A stretch of 64,000 bases of DNA from Lycocorax pyrrhopterus obiensis (taxonomy: Eukaryota; Chordata; Aves; Passeriformes; Paradisaeidae): positions 434,001 to 498,000 of the forward strand of contig JACSVZ010000042.1 of the NCBI GenBank assembly GCA_014706295.1. The letters run 5' to 3'. The notes under the pieces are model-generated. The model saw only the letters and a program-made list of their open reading frames with translations, made no database searches and had not been told where the DNA came from. This document shows positions 47,461-59,721 of the stretch, in pieces (positions within the stretch are counted from its first letter, which is position 1; each line of letters starts with the position of its first letter). A program made the translations under genes and the position numbers.

Positions 47461-48919
47461 TGTATGTAACCTAAATTTATTTAACCTGAACTAATTTTAA
47501 CCTAAATTTTACAAATACCCTAAAATCTGGCAATAACAAAAGCAAACAGAGCTCCATCAGCGTTGCAGTTTTGCTCTCCCACTCTCCCAAAGCTTTGCAG
47601 CTCCACTGTGCCCGATTAGCCCGCGGTGACAGCTCAGGAAACGGATTCCACCAAATCTCACAACAACTGATGTGAACTGCTCCTATCTCTGGCAGATAAG
47701 GAGTTGCTACAGCAAAGCCAACATAAACCTGAGCGCCCTGGCTGGCTGGGCTGTTGTTTAGCTGCTGTTGCTAGCCAGCTACTGTACCTGATTGCAGAGA
47801 CCACCCTGCCTTTAAACCTTCTCACTTAACTCGACACATACATTTTCAACACCACGTGAAGCTCCCAGCCTGGACAGGCTCAGTCACACAGAGCTGAAGG
47901 ACATTGTTTGGGGAGCTGTAAAGCTGCAGCGAGCATCCCTCAGCCTAAAGTCACCGCAGGCAGCAGCTCCTGCAGAATAATTGTGTGACTATTGAATTAA
48001 TGCTACTGCAGCTGGCCAGCTGAACTCAAACGCAGCGTGTTGTCTTTGTTGGTCATCACAGAAAACGAAATATTTGGAGATAGGGAACGAGCCAACACCC
48101 TCCTTTTCAGGAAGCATTGCTCCGTGTCACGGAAATCCATTGCTCTTGTATAATTTCCTTTATTGCAGCCATGTTGATTGCTTTTATCCCTCCTATTTCC
48201 TGTCTTTACTTAAAAAATACAATCAAGAGTCTTGCTAAGCCCTGGAAATGCTGAGCAGGAGGTGGATCAGTTTGTGCTGGGAGCAGCATCACACTGAGCA
48301 TAAACCAAGCAGAGTTCCCATTCCCAACACGAGCTCCTGTGCCCTGAGCTGGGGATGTCGCAGTACATTTTGCAGTTTATTTTGCAGTACAGATGTTAAC
48401 AAAACTCTTCTATATTTTCTGGCATTATCTGCTCTAAGAAGTAACTCAGTTTTCTGGAAGAACACAGCCGTATACCGAGGAGTTTTGCCAGCAATGCCAT
48501 GTGGTGGGATGGGCTTGGAAGCAGAACTTTTCCCAGCTAATCATTAGCTCGAATTCTGCTCTTACTGACATCTGAACGGACTCCTCAAGAGGCTGGAGGG
48601 TGAATTGGGATTTACTGAGTTGCATCTGAAGGCAAATACCCTCAGCTGCTGCAGGAGGGGTCCAGGGAGGAGCAGGGAGAGCCTGGACCTCCTTCCGCTG
48701 TTCATCTTCCTGACAAGGGTATCAAAAGGTGGATGTTTCTCTCCACTTTTTTCTGGGGAAAGAAGCAGTAATTCCAATGGCTGCTCCTTCCCCTGCAGTT
48801 CCCCAGCCAGCTGCTCCTGGGGGAGAGGGACAGGCTGTGTGGGGGGCAGACTTTGCTTTTTCTTCTTACTAAGATGCTTTTAAAGAAGCTGGGATATCTT
48901 CCTCATATTCCTAATATCT

Positions 48920-49147
48920 CCTTGGATATAAGGAAGAAATTCCTCCCTGTGAGGGTGGGGAGGGGCTGGGATGAAATTCCCAGAGAAGCTGTGGGTGTCC
49001 CTGGATCCCTGGCAGTGCCCAAGGCCAGGTTGGATGGGGTTTGGAGCACCCTGGGACAGTGGAAGGTGTCCCTGCCCAGGGCAGGGGTGGCACTGGATGG
49101 GCTTTGAGGTCCCTTCCAACCCAAACCATTCCAGGATTCTGTGGTTC
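48920..49147 (+). mobile_element. CR1 LINE fragment
   Basis: Sense CR1 3' end: GGATATAAGGAAGAAATTCC, GGGTGTCCCTGGATCCCTGG, CCAACCCAAACCATTCCAGG and terminal ATTCTGTGGTTCC. Confidence 0.93.
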
Positions 49148-51305
49148 CCAGTCCATTTGCACAGCAGTTGGCTTGACAGTGTTTTCCTTAGGAAGTGTCC
49201 AGGGGTGCTGGGCCATAACTTCAGGTCCTCTTTGGGTTCCAGCTCTCCCAACTCAGACCTGTCCAGCTAAAGCAGCTCCGGAACAGACTCCCAAACCTGC
49301 CTCGTTTGTCTGGAGGAGGTTCTGGCCCAACACATCTTGGGTCTTTCATCTGTCCCCATTTAGACATTTAAACTCCAGAAATCCAAGTGCATAATGCCTG
49401 GCCCTTTACCTGCGGGGAAGGGGTTTGTGTCACCCCACTCTGCCTGTCCCGAGTGCCACAGACACCTGGGTGATTCCAGGGCCAAGGCTTAGCTCCAAAC
49501 CTGTCCCATTACCCTGCGTGGGTCAATAGAGGGGAAAGACCACATCACTTCTCCTTTTAACTTCAAAGCAGCAGTTTAGAGTAAGATGAGGGTCATATTT
49601 TGTGGCTGGTTTCTGCTTTCTGCGACACAGCCCCTCCGTGCTGCCCTGCACCCCTGAGAGTGCCTGGGCTGAAACACCCAGCTGTGGCCAAAAGGGCTGG
49701 TCCCAGCACTGATACCCAACAATAATGCACTCCACATCATAAACCTCTTCTTCCAAGGGGTGCTGATAAGAATTTCCATTTTTAGTCGAGGGCAAATGAA
49801 CCATTCAGCCTTTATTTGTTGCTGCTGCACTTGAAGAGGGAGCAGAAGCTAATTTTTTAACTTTTCCTGTAAATAATGCATTAATGAAGACAGATGGGTC
49901 AGCAACATAAACAAAAGCTCTATCTCAAGCTGGTTTTGTTCTGGTTTTGTTTCCCAATATAGCAAGCAAACCACCACCACCCCGGTTCCCATCCTATTAA
50001 CAGTGTTTGCACTCCAAATGTTGAACTGGGTTATAAGGAAGTTTAAATTAACACTGGGCTGTAGTTTTTCAAATGTTTGAAGCAGATGTTCAAGTGCCAC
50101 GAAATCTTCCTGTTTTGTTTTTTTTTCTTTTTCCTCCCTAAAATCCTGGTAGATTTCTCAGGGCTTTGGCTCAGTGTGTTTCACAGAAAATCCTAAACTG
50201 CACCTCTCCCATCGTGCTGTGGGTAACCCAGGCACCAAACTGCCTGGGGCTGTCAAAAATCACACCTTCCTTTGGTATTTCTGCACTGCTGCAGGTTCTG
50301 GTTTGCTTTGCTCTCTGAGCAGGCTCAGGAGGGCAGTGCAGCAGTTTTGGGGAGGAGAAATTTGGAATAGGTTCTGGCTGCTGCTTTGGACGATGTTTCC
50401 TAAGTGACCTCAGTTTTGGGGAGGTTCACCTCATGCCTTTAGCTCCACAGGTGCTGCTCACCTGGCAGGGCACAGAGACCTTGGAAAGAGATGTGTCCAC
50501 AATATTGAAAAGCACCTTTTTTCCCCCAAAGATTGGCATTTGGGCACCTCCAAATGGGATGGGCACAAGCCAGAGGGGTGCCCTGCTCTGCTGGCAGAAC
50601 AGTTCCATGTCCCCAGGCCCACAGACCACCCCAAAGAGCCCAGAGCAAGGGCAGGGCTGGGGCAGCAGGGCCAGGAAAACCACGCTGAGTGTCAGGTTTG
50701 ACACTCAAAAAGTTGGGAATCTGTATCCTCAACCAGCTACACAGGGCACTGCAGGGTGAGCCCGGACTCCGGGGTCACACCCGAGGGAGGGATAACACAA
50801 GGAGGCTTCGGGGAGAAATCTATTTGAGGAATTGTGGCCCACATGCAGGGAGCTCAGAGATCCAGATCCTTTAAGGGAACCTCAGACTTCCAAGTGCTTG
50901 GTGAGATCTGGCCTCGGTGCTGAGTGTTTGCTCAGGAGACAGAGCTGTCACCGCTCCTGCACAGGCCCAGGAGGGAGAAGGATGTCTTGAAGTTGGTGCT
51001 CTTCTGGAGGCTCTGTGTGTGTTGATTCAAGAGCAGCAATCCAAGACCAAAGCTCTCCCCTCAGCTCCCTCGCTGCCCTGCTCTCCAGGCTCTTCCTCTC
51101 TGGGATCATTTGTTTTGCTCCCACCCCTTTGCCTGTTCCTGCCTGTTTAGGCTGGAATTTTATACAGCATCCAGCACAAAAGGGGCTCCATAGCTGCTCA
51201 CACTTCCTTACACATGTTCAACTAGAAACAGATGAAAGCAAAAATCCTACTGATATCAATGATTTTGGTGAGACAGGGTTGCTTTAGCTGCTTACAATAA
51301 TTCAG

Positions 51306-51336
51306 AGATGGATGGATGGGTGGATGGATGGATGGA
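51306..51336. repeat. (GATG)n microsatellite
   Basis: About seven GATG units with one GGTG interruption. Confidence 0.9.
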
Positions 51337-52486
51337 AAGATAGATACTTCCATAATGAAGCTGTATTTTCCCAAACCCTTCTAAAATTAAGATTTAATTG
51401 AAGACTTAAGTCAAACATCTGCTAATATGTTGATATAAAATAGATGAGAAATGAAAGGAGAATCAATGCACACCAGTATTTAATGTGACAAATAAAGTCT
51501 TTCAGGAACAGAAGTCACAGGACTAATGTGGGTGGATGGAAGGAAGGAAGGAGTGTGGAAACAAAGAAAATGAAAACATGCAGTGGAATATTTTTTCAGG
51601 GACTTGGAACATTTTGTCAGGGACTCCTGGGACTCCCAGCTTGGCAGCCCTGGCTCTTGTCACACCCTCGCCCTGTTATTTGTGAGTGTTGTGTCTGTTC
51701 GGACAGGGGCTTTAAAGCCAAGCACTTCTGAACTGGCAGAAACAGCCTCGATTTGCTACTTGGGGAAAGATCTTTAGGAAATAACTGCGCTCTCCCCCCT
51801 TTTTTTGGTCTGTTCTCTATCACTGATCTACATGAACATCCAAGAAATGCCTTTGCATGGTTATGTTGAAGGTAAGGGCAAAGGTGGCAGGGTTTGCTCG
51901 TAAAGCAGCCGTGCAGTCCTGACAGACACCCATCATAAATGAAACACCATTCTCAGGAGTTCTGCTCTCAGCATATGAACAGCACAGGTGCAGTTGAAGG
52001 ATTCAAGAGATGCTCAGTTTTCTCCCAAAACAGCACCATGAGACACAGCTTTACTTCTTTCACCACAAACTCTGGATGAAATCCTCATTTCTTTATAAAG
52101 AAAAGATACTCATTTCAACAGACTGGCTGCCCCCTAATTCTAAAGGACTGTCATGGATATTTATTGACAATTCTACTGATCTTCTAGAAGTTCACACGTG
52201 CAGCTGATAAAATGACACGTTGCCCGTGTTTGCTTTGTACCATAACACGCCACAGACTCTGCCCTGCTCCAGCGAGTCTCCGACAGACAGAGAGTGCAGG
52301 CACCGCTCTGCACGAGTTTATAGTGAGGCTTCACCTATTTATGGGTGACTGCAGTGGGTTGTTTGCTGTGTTTAAGGCACAGCTTTCCCTGCAGCCTGTT
52401 CAGAGACGTTGGTGCTGTTAGGGAAGGACGGGGGGAAAGGCGGGGAGGGCAGATCTCTGCCACGGGGCCGCCCGCAGAAATGAGAC

Positions 52487-52663
52487 GATAAAAGCAAATG
52501 TCGGATTATCTCCCTAATGCTGGATTATCACTCCTAACAAGGTGAATGGCTTGTCTTGGCAAATGGCTTCATAAGAATTGTGGATAGTTTTGAAAGGGTC
52601 TGTGTGGTCACACTTCAACCGTTGGCTGCTGCAGTTGATGTCAGCAGAGCAAATGTCACACCT
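52487..52663. promoter_or_regulatory. Candidate cardiac enhancer (GATA, T-box, NKX sites)
   Basis: Within 180 bp lie GATA sites as TTATCT (52506-52511) and TTATCA (52525-52530), a weaker GATAAA at 52487, an NKX2-type CACTTCAA at 52611-52618, and an exact T-box half-site TCACACCT at 52656-52663 with a near match TCACACTT at 52608. It lies about 2 kb downstream of BMP10. Motif evidence only. Confidence 0.3.
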
Positions 52664-54209
52664 CTCCCGAATTCCTCCGACGTGCCATGAGCCGCAGGCT
52701 CTGATTGCAGAGTGGCTCGGGGGAAAGGTCTGTCAGGGGTGTCAGTCACTCACAGGGTGAGCAATAAAGCAGTATCACAGCCCACGGTGCAGGCTGCTAT
52801 CTGGAGACTGCATAACTCAACAATAAACTACACAGCTGAGCACTTAGAGCCACGATACCCCTGCAAGAGGAGCTGTAAATTGGACAGGACCATACTCCAG
52901 AACTCCACTGAAATCACTGCAGTGAGGGAGCAGCTCTGCAAGCGAGGGGGTAACTGTGCCTCGTGGAATTTACAAGTATCCAGGGGAGGAAAAAAATCAG
53001 CAACCTCATTCTCTGTGCCACACAACTCAACAGAGAGATTCCATGTAAAGTAGGATCAGTATGAGGTTTTATCCGAGTGGGATTACACACAAGCACAAAA
53101 ATAAAACATTCTGTATTCTACATTATATTACAAAGGCAGGCAGTCAATAAATAGGTCAATAAATTATGGGAAGCACAGAAGTGTATGTGTGAAAATAGGT
53201 GAAATTGGGTTTAGTTGGTGCGTGATAAAGTCTTTAGTGTTCATTCCCATGAAGTGTTGGAGTGATTCTTTCAAAGACCCTTATCACTTCCAGGGAAGAT
53301 AACTTTCCCTTAAAAGTGTAAAACAGATGCAGGGACAGTACAGTAGGCTCTGGTACAGGCTAAAAGAGTCAACATCACTTACACTTTCCCAAGAATCTGA
53401 CAAATTTGCAGCTTAGTATAAATAAAGTGACGGGTCTATTGTTTCTCAGCTCTGACACCTCCTTATCACCACGATTTGTTGCAGAAGAGTGGTGGAAACA
53501 TGGCATGTGACCCATCTCTAGAGTCTGGGGGGAGGAATATCCCTATGAATCGACAATTCAGCACTTCCAGAAAGGGAAGAGCCTCGTGTCCCACTGGCAC
53601 GAGGGGCTCTGCTGTTCTGCCTGGCACTGCTGGGGCCTTTGAGTCGGATTATGCAGCTGCCTCTCGTGGAATTTACTGCCTGGGAAGGGGGACTGGTTCT
53701 TGGCTGGTATAAATTTCAAGGACAATTTTAGCTGGTACAATTCCAAGGGTTCAGGAAATTTATTGCACTTCCTTCTGCCACCTAAAGCTCTGGCCCTCGA
53801 GAGCCAACCCACGGCAAAGCCAGCGCTGCCTCAGAGTGATTTGGTAATAAACCTGCACAGGGGGGATTTCTTGCCTTGGCCCATGCCTGGCACTGCTTTC
53901 CTAAGAAAGATGGGAAAGGGAATGGTGCCCTTCTGCTCCAGATGCCAGATCATCCCTGCCAGTTACCTTTAACTGAAACAGGGCAGGAGTGAAGAAAGTA
54001 TTAAGAAAAAAGGGAAAATCACCTTATTTGTGCCTTAGTGATTCAGGAGCTTGAGAATTATCAGGACTTAAGATCCACAGAGATAAATTAAGAAAAAAAT
54101 GAGCGTGTAAAGACCTTTATACCTTTTACTGAACAATCTAGGTGTGGTTGCCCATTACTCATATATCTTTAACAGCTCTGGAAAGCCCTGGAGATGCCAA
54201 TCAACATTG

Positions 54210-54545
54210 ATATAGTACAAAAATATGCCTTTATTTCCATGAATTTGGACGTGCCCTTTTGGTGCCAAGAGCCCTCCCGAACAATCCAGTGATCAGCTCC
54301 CATGCCCTGACAGGAGGAGAGACTCGGTCGCAATCTGGACAGCGAAGAGCAGCGAGAAGGAAGCAATGGAACAAAATATACAATCCCTACACGATGTACC
54401 CATTCCCCGTGACAGGAAACATACAATTATCTGTACAGGCCTCATTAAATAACCTCATTAAATAGCAAATCCCAAATGTACAAATTTACAGACTGAATCA
54501 TTAAATACTCCCCCTGTGCCCTCCCCGTGCGTGAGTTCCCTCCTA
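54210..54545 (-). other. BMP10: BMP10 3'UTR (inferred)
   Basis: Region between the BMP10 stop and its first AATAAA hexamer plus the expected cleavage zone. No coding signal. Confidence 0.45.
54230..54235 (-). terminator. BMP10: Candidate polyadenylation signal of BMP10
   Basis: TTTATT on the plus strand, so AATAAA in the BMP10 sense, about 310 bases after the stop codon. A second lies at 53759-53764. Confidence 0.5.
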
Positions 54546-55489
54546 CTATCTGCAGCCACACTCTGACACCACCATGCCCTCGTACTTGAACTTGTAGGTG
54601 ACCACCCCTGCATCCAAGTAGAGGATAGAGATGGGGTCGAGTTTGGTGGGCACGCAGCAGGCCTTGGAGGCTTTCTGGGGGTTCTTCAGGTGAACCAAAG
54701 TCTTGACTATGGCGTGTTTGGTTGGGGTGACGTGCTCTGTCAAGGGGTAGGCGCACACCCCGTGGCACTCGTAAGCTTCGTACCCCGCCGGGGCGATGAT
54801 CCAGGAGTCCCAGCCAATCTCCTTGAAGTCGATGTAGAGCGGAGTCTTTTTGCAGTAGTTGCCTTTCGCGTTCCTCCGGATCCGGGCAGTGGAGTCGTAA
54901 ATGATGTTGGAGCGCATCTGGAGCAGCGCCTCCTCCCCGGGCTGGTCGTGGAAATTGCCAACCTCCAGGTTCTCCAGGTCCAGCAGCTGCTCGTGGTCTA
55001 TCATTTCGTTCAGCTCTTCCTTCTCCTCCTTTTTGTCGTTGCTTTGGTCGTCAGAGTACACAACCAACAGGGGCACGTGCTTCGCCTCGGAGTTGATGTC
55101 GATGTCGAGTTTCCCTTCCCCGTTCTGCTCCTCCCCTTCCTTGCTCTCGATGTGAACTTCCAGCCGGTGCGTGGTCAGCCCTGCTCTGCGCCAGCGCCGG
55201 ATGGCCTCGGTCACCTCGAAGCTCTCCCACTCGCTGCTCGTGCCGTAGATGTGCCTGGAGGCCAGGGCCACCGTCTTCCTCTCTTCCCCGGCCTCCACGT
55301 GGACGTTTTCCAGCACTTCGAAAATGGTGACCTTCCGGTCGAGCCCTTCGTAGAGCCTCTGGTCCCGCTCCACCAAGGTGTAGAGCCTCAGCTCCGCCAT
55401 GGTGATTTCCTCGTGGTGAGGGATGGAAATGTTGAACAGGAGCGGGTATTTCCGAGTCCCCGTAACGCCAATAGGGTGGGATTCCACAT
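54546..55489 (-). CDS. BMP10: BMP10 exon 2 (prodomain C-terminal part and mature ligand)
   Basis: Acceptor TTTCCAG just above 55489. Encodes [20 protein letters not shown], the prodomain, RIRR, the mature domain and stop TAG at 54546-54548. An acidic/Lys-rich [17 protein letters not shown] stretch precedes the cleavage site. Confidence 0.97.
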
Positions 55490-58400
55490 CTGGAAAGGAC
55501 AAAAATCAAATGTTTTAGAAGAGTCGATACATCCAGGAACACACGCACTGGAGGTCATCCAACGTGCTCTGCATTGCTGGGTTTCACCTGGACAGCTTCA
55601 GGAAAATGTTTTTTCAGCACTTCCCAAAATTGTGCTTGGAAAAAGGGCTGAGGTTATTTTAGATGTGTAAGGACAACAAGATCCCAGACATGCTACAGAC
55701 CTGGATTTAGTGATCCTCCTTCTGTCCCTAGGCTTTCCAGGGACTTCCTTGCCAACTGGAAGGTTTACATATTAAAAATGCGTTGCCTAATATTGACATA
55801 AAAATCCCTTCTAGGTCGCTGCACAGCAGCTGTTTAATAAACAAGGGAAAACATTCCTTGGTGCAGGAGAGGAAGGGCAGAAAGATGTGGAGCTGGAGCG
55901 AACATGAAATGGGCAACAGATAATCTGCAAATGCAAGAAATGTGAGTGCTTTAGTGTTCCTGTGCTAGCAGGAATTCCCTGCTGCTCAAACACCCCTCAG
56001 ACATGGAAAGGGCCAAGCACTGAGAGAGGAAAAGCTGCTTTGGAAGATGTAAAGGCTCCTGGTCAGGAAGAGCAGGTGGTGACACCAGGGTGACCTGGCA
56101 GCCACAGGCCCTGTGGGCTTTGGGTGAGCCACGGGCTGCGCTCAGCCAGGCACCCTGGGCACCTTTAGTCAATAGAACAGGGAGGAGGACAGTGTCTGGT
56201 GTCAGCTGGGCTGCCTGTCCTGGCTGCACTCTTGGTTTCTGCACAGCAACATTCATTTCTTCCTGCAGTGCAGGATCTGCTCACGAGGGTGCATTTGCTG
56301 CCTCCTTGCAACCCAGAAGGCAGATTAGGACACAGAGGCTGTAACTATAATTAATGCAAAGGCAAGCTCTTTGTGACCTATTACTCCCTTAATCTCTGAC
56401 TTCCCCAATTTTTCCATGTTTGTAGAAAAATGACACTGATAAAGCCACAGGGACTGGCCATGCTCCACCAGAGCACTTAGGCAAGCCATGAACTTCAGCA
56501 CATGACTTGTCCTGTTTAACTCCAGTTTGGAGGCTTTGAGGCACCTGCCTTTTTCTTTTCTTTTTTTTTTTTTTCATTTTGCATTTTAATCTCTTCACAA
56601 ATAAAAAAACGAGGGGTGATTCTGCTTCCATTTCCCTGCCTGTTAAAGGTGGGAGCCAAACCCGCTGTGCACAGACCCAGGGTAGCAGCAGACCGTGAGC
56701 TAAATGAGATCCAAGCTGAGGTATAATCTCCACACTGGGAGGACTCTCTGGGGTTTCCTAGACCTTACCAGGCTAAAACAAGGCTCCAGTGCTTGCACAC
56801 AATGCCAGGGTGGAGAAATGCCCCCCGACCATACGGCAGATGAGCACAGGGGATTCAGCAGCAGGCAGGGCAAGGCCACTCCGTGTGCGAGAAGCTGGGT
56901 GAGTGTTAGAAGGGCATGAGGGATGTGCCTTTGCACCTCTCAGACAGCCAGGATGTGACTCTGCTCTTCAGCTGGACAGTCCATGGAGTGCCAGATCTCC
57001 TGCTGTTCCCAGTACACCCCTGGGAGGGTTGGGAAGGGAGATTTGGAGTCCGTAGGAAAAGAAGAATTTCCCTTAAGACTTTATTTCAAGTAGTAAGCAC
57101 TGATTACAGCCCCATTTACCACCAAACTGTTCTGGTCCATGGGTTAAAACAAAGACCTAATTCCAGCCATGCCACCTGTTACATTTCTATAATAAAGGAT
57201 TTAATGGATAATAATGAAACTGGGATTACTGCCAGTTTTCAGCAGGCAGGTGGAAAAAACAATCCCATGGTCTGTTTCTCCTGTCCTTATCATTGCAAGG
57301 AATTAATTTCTCTACCAAAAGAGCTCTTTAGCGTGAAATGCATGGTTCTTAATTATCCAGACTTCGAGGACACACGAAAAACATGAATTGCACAGTCCTT
57401 TAACTGCATGTATTTGTGAAGCTGTGTTCCCCTCAGCAGTCCCGCTTTGCCTCTCGCTGGTTTGGGTTGGAAGAGGTGAGAGAAAATCTGAAATGGCAGA
57501 AATTTAAGGCAAGTTTTCCCCATTTGATGCAGAACTTCTGCAACAGGCACAGCAGGACAGCACAGAGCTGCCAACACCGCCTGGCAAAGGTCGGTCTGTG
57601 CCACTTCAGTGTTTCAAACCTGAATTTTTGCAGGCAGAATGGTTTCAGATTTGCATCACTACACCACAGGGTATTTTATTCTTTACCACACTGTACTTGG
57701 CAATCTTTATGCCATTATTTCTTTTTCAAATAGCACTAAATAAGAACAACACCTCCCCCGTGTGTGCCTTCACTCCTGCTGCTGTGCAGAGAGGCACAGC
57801 AAGGTGAGCAGCTGCTCACCACTGCCTGCAACTGGTTCGCCACCAACCCTCCAGTAAATTTCTCCACACGGGAGAAAAGGTCATGTAAAGAAGCTTTAAA
57901 CCACAATGAGGAGTCTCCTCATACCAGAAACCCGCTGCTGGTAAAGGGTGCCTGGGCCTGGCAGGACATGGGAGCAGAACAGAGCTTTGGGATTCTCTCC
58001 TGGCATCTCTCTGCCCTGCAAAACTCAAATGACTTCCACTCAGCCTCTCCTCACAGCTCATCATTTTGAGACTGCAAATGTTAAAGAAAAAGCAATCATG
58101 TCTTTAACTTCATTAATTAAATGAACTGAGGATGAGCAAGGTGCCATGGCAGCTTGAACACAATGTGCCCTTGGGTAATTAAACATGAATCAAAGCACTT
58201 GCATTTGCCACGTGGAACAATGGATGCTTGGAATTGTTTAGTTGAAAAACGTTTTTAGCATAAAACATGTGTGGGTGTAAAAAGGTATTGGCAAATTACT
58301 GAGTATTGGTGCTGAAGCATTATCTCGTCCTCGTTGAACTGAGGAGAGTGTGGAAGGAAAAGCTGAGAGGGAAATGGCACAAGGGCATTTGCTCAGTTGG

Positions 58401-59490
58401 TCAGAGCAGGGTGTTAATAATGCCAAGGCTGTGGGTTTGATCCCTGTGTGGGCCATTCACTTGGGAGTGTGATTTGATGGTCCTTTTGGGTCCCTTTCAA
58501 CTCAGAATATTCTGTGATCCTGTGCTAATTAGGCTTCTTTGGGTTTTGTTTGTTTGTTTTATTAGGATATGGTCTGGTCCTCCAAAGTAAAACCTAAGGG
58601 TTATCCAAAATTCCTCTTCACTTATTTCTGTGTATTTTCTGGATTGTGCTCCGATGTCAAAGGCAGAAAACATCACAAATGCCACGGGGATCAATAGAGA
58701 GAAGGCATTAACAGAAAGCTGTACTGGGTTAAGCTCATAATTTTAAAATATTGCACTTGAATATTGTATTTGAAAATACGCTTTGAACAGTGTGTAAAGA
58801 TAAGTCTTGCCTTAATTTAAAATATTACTTAAGGTATCCATTTAATAAATCAGTCAGCTGATGACAAATGATGTGTGTCACTATGGGGATAAAGAAATTG
58901 ATGCACCAAAATTATGCTTGGTGCTGCCCCAACGTTAAAGACACATCTTCCCCCAAAACCCGACAGTCTCCAGGGCAAAGGACAAGGACTCTGCCTCTCT
59001 GGGCAGCCCTGCCACAGCTGCTGGTTTCCAAGGCCATCCTCACCAAAAGGCCTTTTCCCCAGCACAGTTCCTGCTCTGTACCTGGTCAAGACACTTCACA
59101 CTGGCTCTAAAGACGCTCCTTTCTACCCGCTCCTCCCAGGGATGAACAGCTCTTACCTTCATTTTTGAAGCTCCTGATGATATTTGCAGAAGGCATCGAT
59201 GTCCTGTCCGTGGCAAACCTGTTGTACAGCTCTAGCATGTACTCTGGCGGGTCCACCTTGGCCGACTCGTGCAGGGGGATGTCAGAGAGGTTCAACGTCT
59301 TCAAAAACTCGTTTTTCATGTTCTGGAGCAGCGTGTTGAAATCAACCCCATCTTGCTCGGAGAGGATCTCATCAAAAAGAGGCACATCTTCCTCTAGGGA
59401 AGAGTGCTCCAAGCTCAGGATGGGACTGCAGGCTGCAAGGTGAACCAGGAGGGAGAGGACAGCCCAGAGCTGGAGGACGACAGAATCCAT
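54546..59490 (-). CDS. BMP10: BMP10, bone morphogenetic protein 10
   Basis: Secreted TGF-beta-family ligand that signals through ALK1/ALK3-type receptors and is needed for heart trabeculation and vascular maintenance (family knowledge). Two coding exons (334 and 944 nt) give 425 residues; human has 424. A hydrophobic signal peptide ([18 protein letters not shown]) is followed by a prodomain ([39 protein letters not shown]). The furin-type site RIRR precedes a 108-residue mature domain with seven cysteines in cystine-knot spacing (YECHGVC, KACCVP, ECGCR-end). The start is the ATG at 59490 in a strong context (GAAGCCATGG). Human has Arg where this protein has His in YECHGVC (recalled). Convergent with ARHGAP25, as in human 2p13.3. 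Confidence 0.97.
55490..59156 (-). other. BMP10: BMP10 intron 1
   Basis: Single 3.7-kb GT-AG intron. Contains a tRNA-Ile-derived SINE (58381-58525) and otherwise unique, moderately AT-rich DNA. No additional exon seen. Confidence 0.85.
58381..58525 (+). mobile_element. tRNA-Ile-derived SINE with CR1-like tail (TguSINE1-like)
   Basis: The head (58383-58455) resembles tRNA-Ile(AAT): GCTCAGTTGGTCAGAGC (A-box region), anticodon loop TTAATAA, B-box GGTTTGATCCC, ending GGGCCA. It passes directly into GATTTGATGGTCCTTTTGGG, CCCTTTCAACTCAG and the CR1 terminal ATTCTGTGATCCTGTG. This head-tail order is that of passerine TguSINE1. Mismatches in the acceptor and anticodon stems argue against a functional tRNA. 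Confidence 0.8.
59157..59490 (-). CDS. BMP10: BMP10 exon 1 (signal peptide and prodomain N-terminal part)
   Basis: From ATG (59490-59488) to SFKNE plus one base; donor GTAAGA. The phase joins exon 2 as Asp. Confidence 0.96.
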
Positions 59491-59553
59491 GGCTTCGCCC
59501 AAGCCTCCGACCGCGCTCAACGAGCTCTGGCTCTCGTGTGGGCTCGGTGGCGG

Positions 59554-59560
59554 TTTTATC
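59554..59560 (-). promoter_or_regulatory. BMP10: TATA-like element of BMP10
   Basis: GGATAAAACC on the minus strand about 65-70 bases before the ATG; a start site about 30 bases downstream would leave a short 5'UTR. Imperfect match to TATAAA. Confidence 0.4.
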
Positions 59561-59721
59561 CGCTGGGTTGTGCGCGGCTTGTGTCACAGAGGGATGACAA
59601 GTTTGGAAGCTCTTGTCTTGAAACTTGTGATCCGTCCTGTCTGTTTGCCCCTTCCCCCTCCCCAAAACCAGGTCTCGGTAATTGGATCTGACTCGCTCTC
59701 CTCTATGGCCGCCTTGCCTCC

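Larger units (their letters stand above)
41246..54200. other. Intergenic region ARHGAP25-BMP10
   Basis: Thirteen kilobases between convergent genes with no recognised exon. Contains CR1 copies at 47241 and 48920, a GATG microsatellite at 51306, a hairpin at 46522-46556, and lower-GC unique stretches (47.6-48.2, 49.6-50.1 and 52.4-52.8 kb) that look like candidate conserved non-coding DNA. Confidence 0.65.

Noticed and set aside
54690..55670. 326-residue plus-strand open frame opposite BMP10 exon 2
   Set aside because: Mirror of a GC-rich conserved coding exon; composition (Val/Leu/Phe-rich) is typical of an antisense frame.
58383..58455. Functional tRNA-Ile gene
   Set aside because: Acceptor and anticodon stems are mismatched and it continues directly into a CR1 tail, so it is a SINE head.
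59491..59520. In-frame extension of BMP10 upstream of the ATG, beginning at TTG
   Set aside because: TTG is not a usual vertebrate start; the ATG at 59490 has a strong Kozak context and is directly followed by a signal peptide as in other BMP10 proteins.
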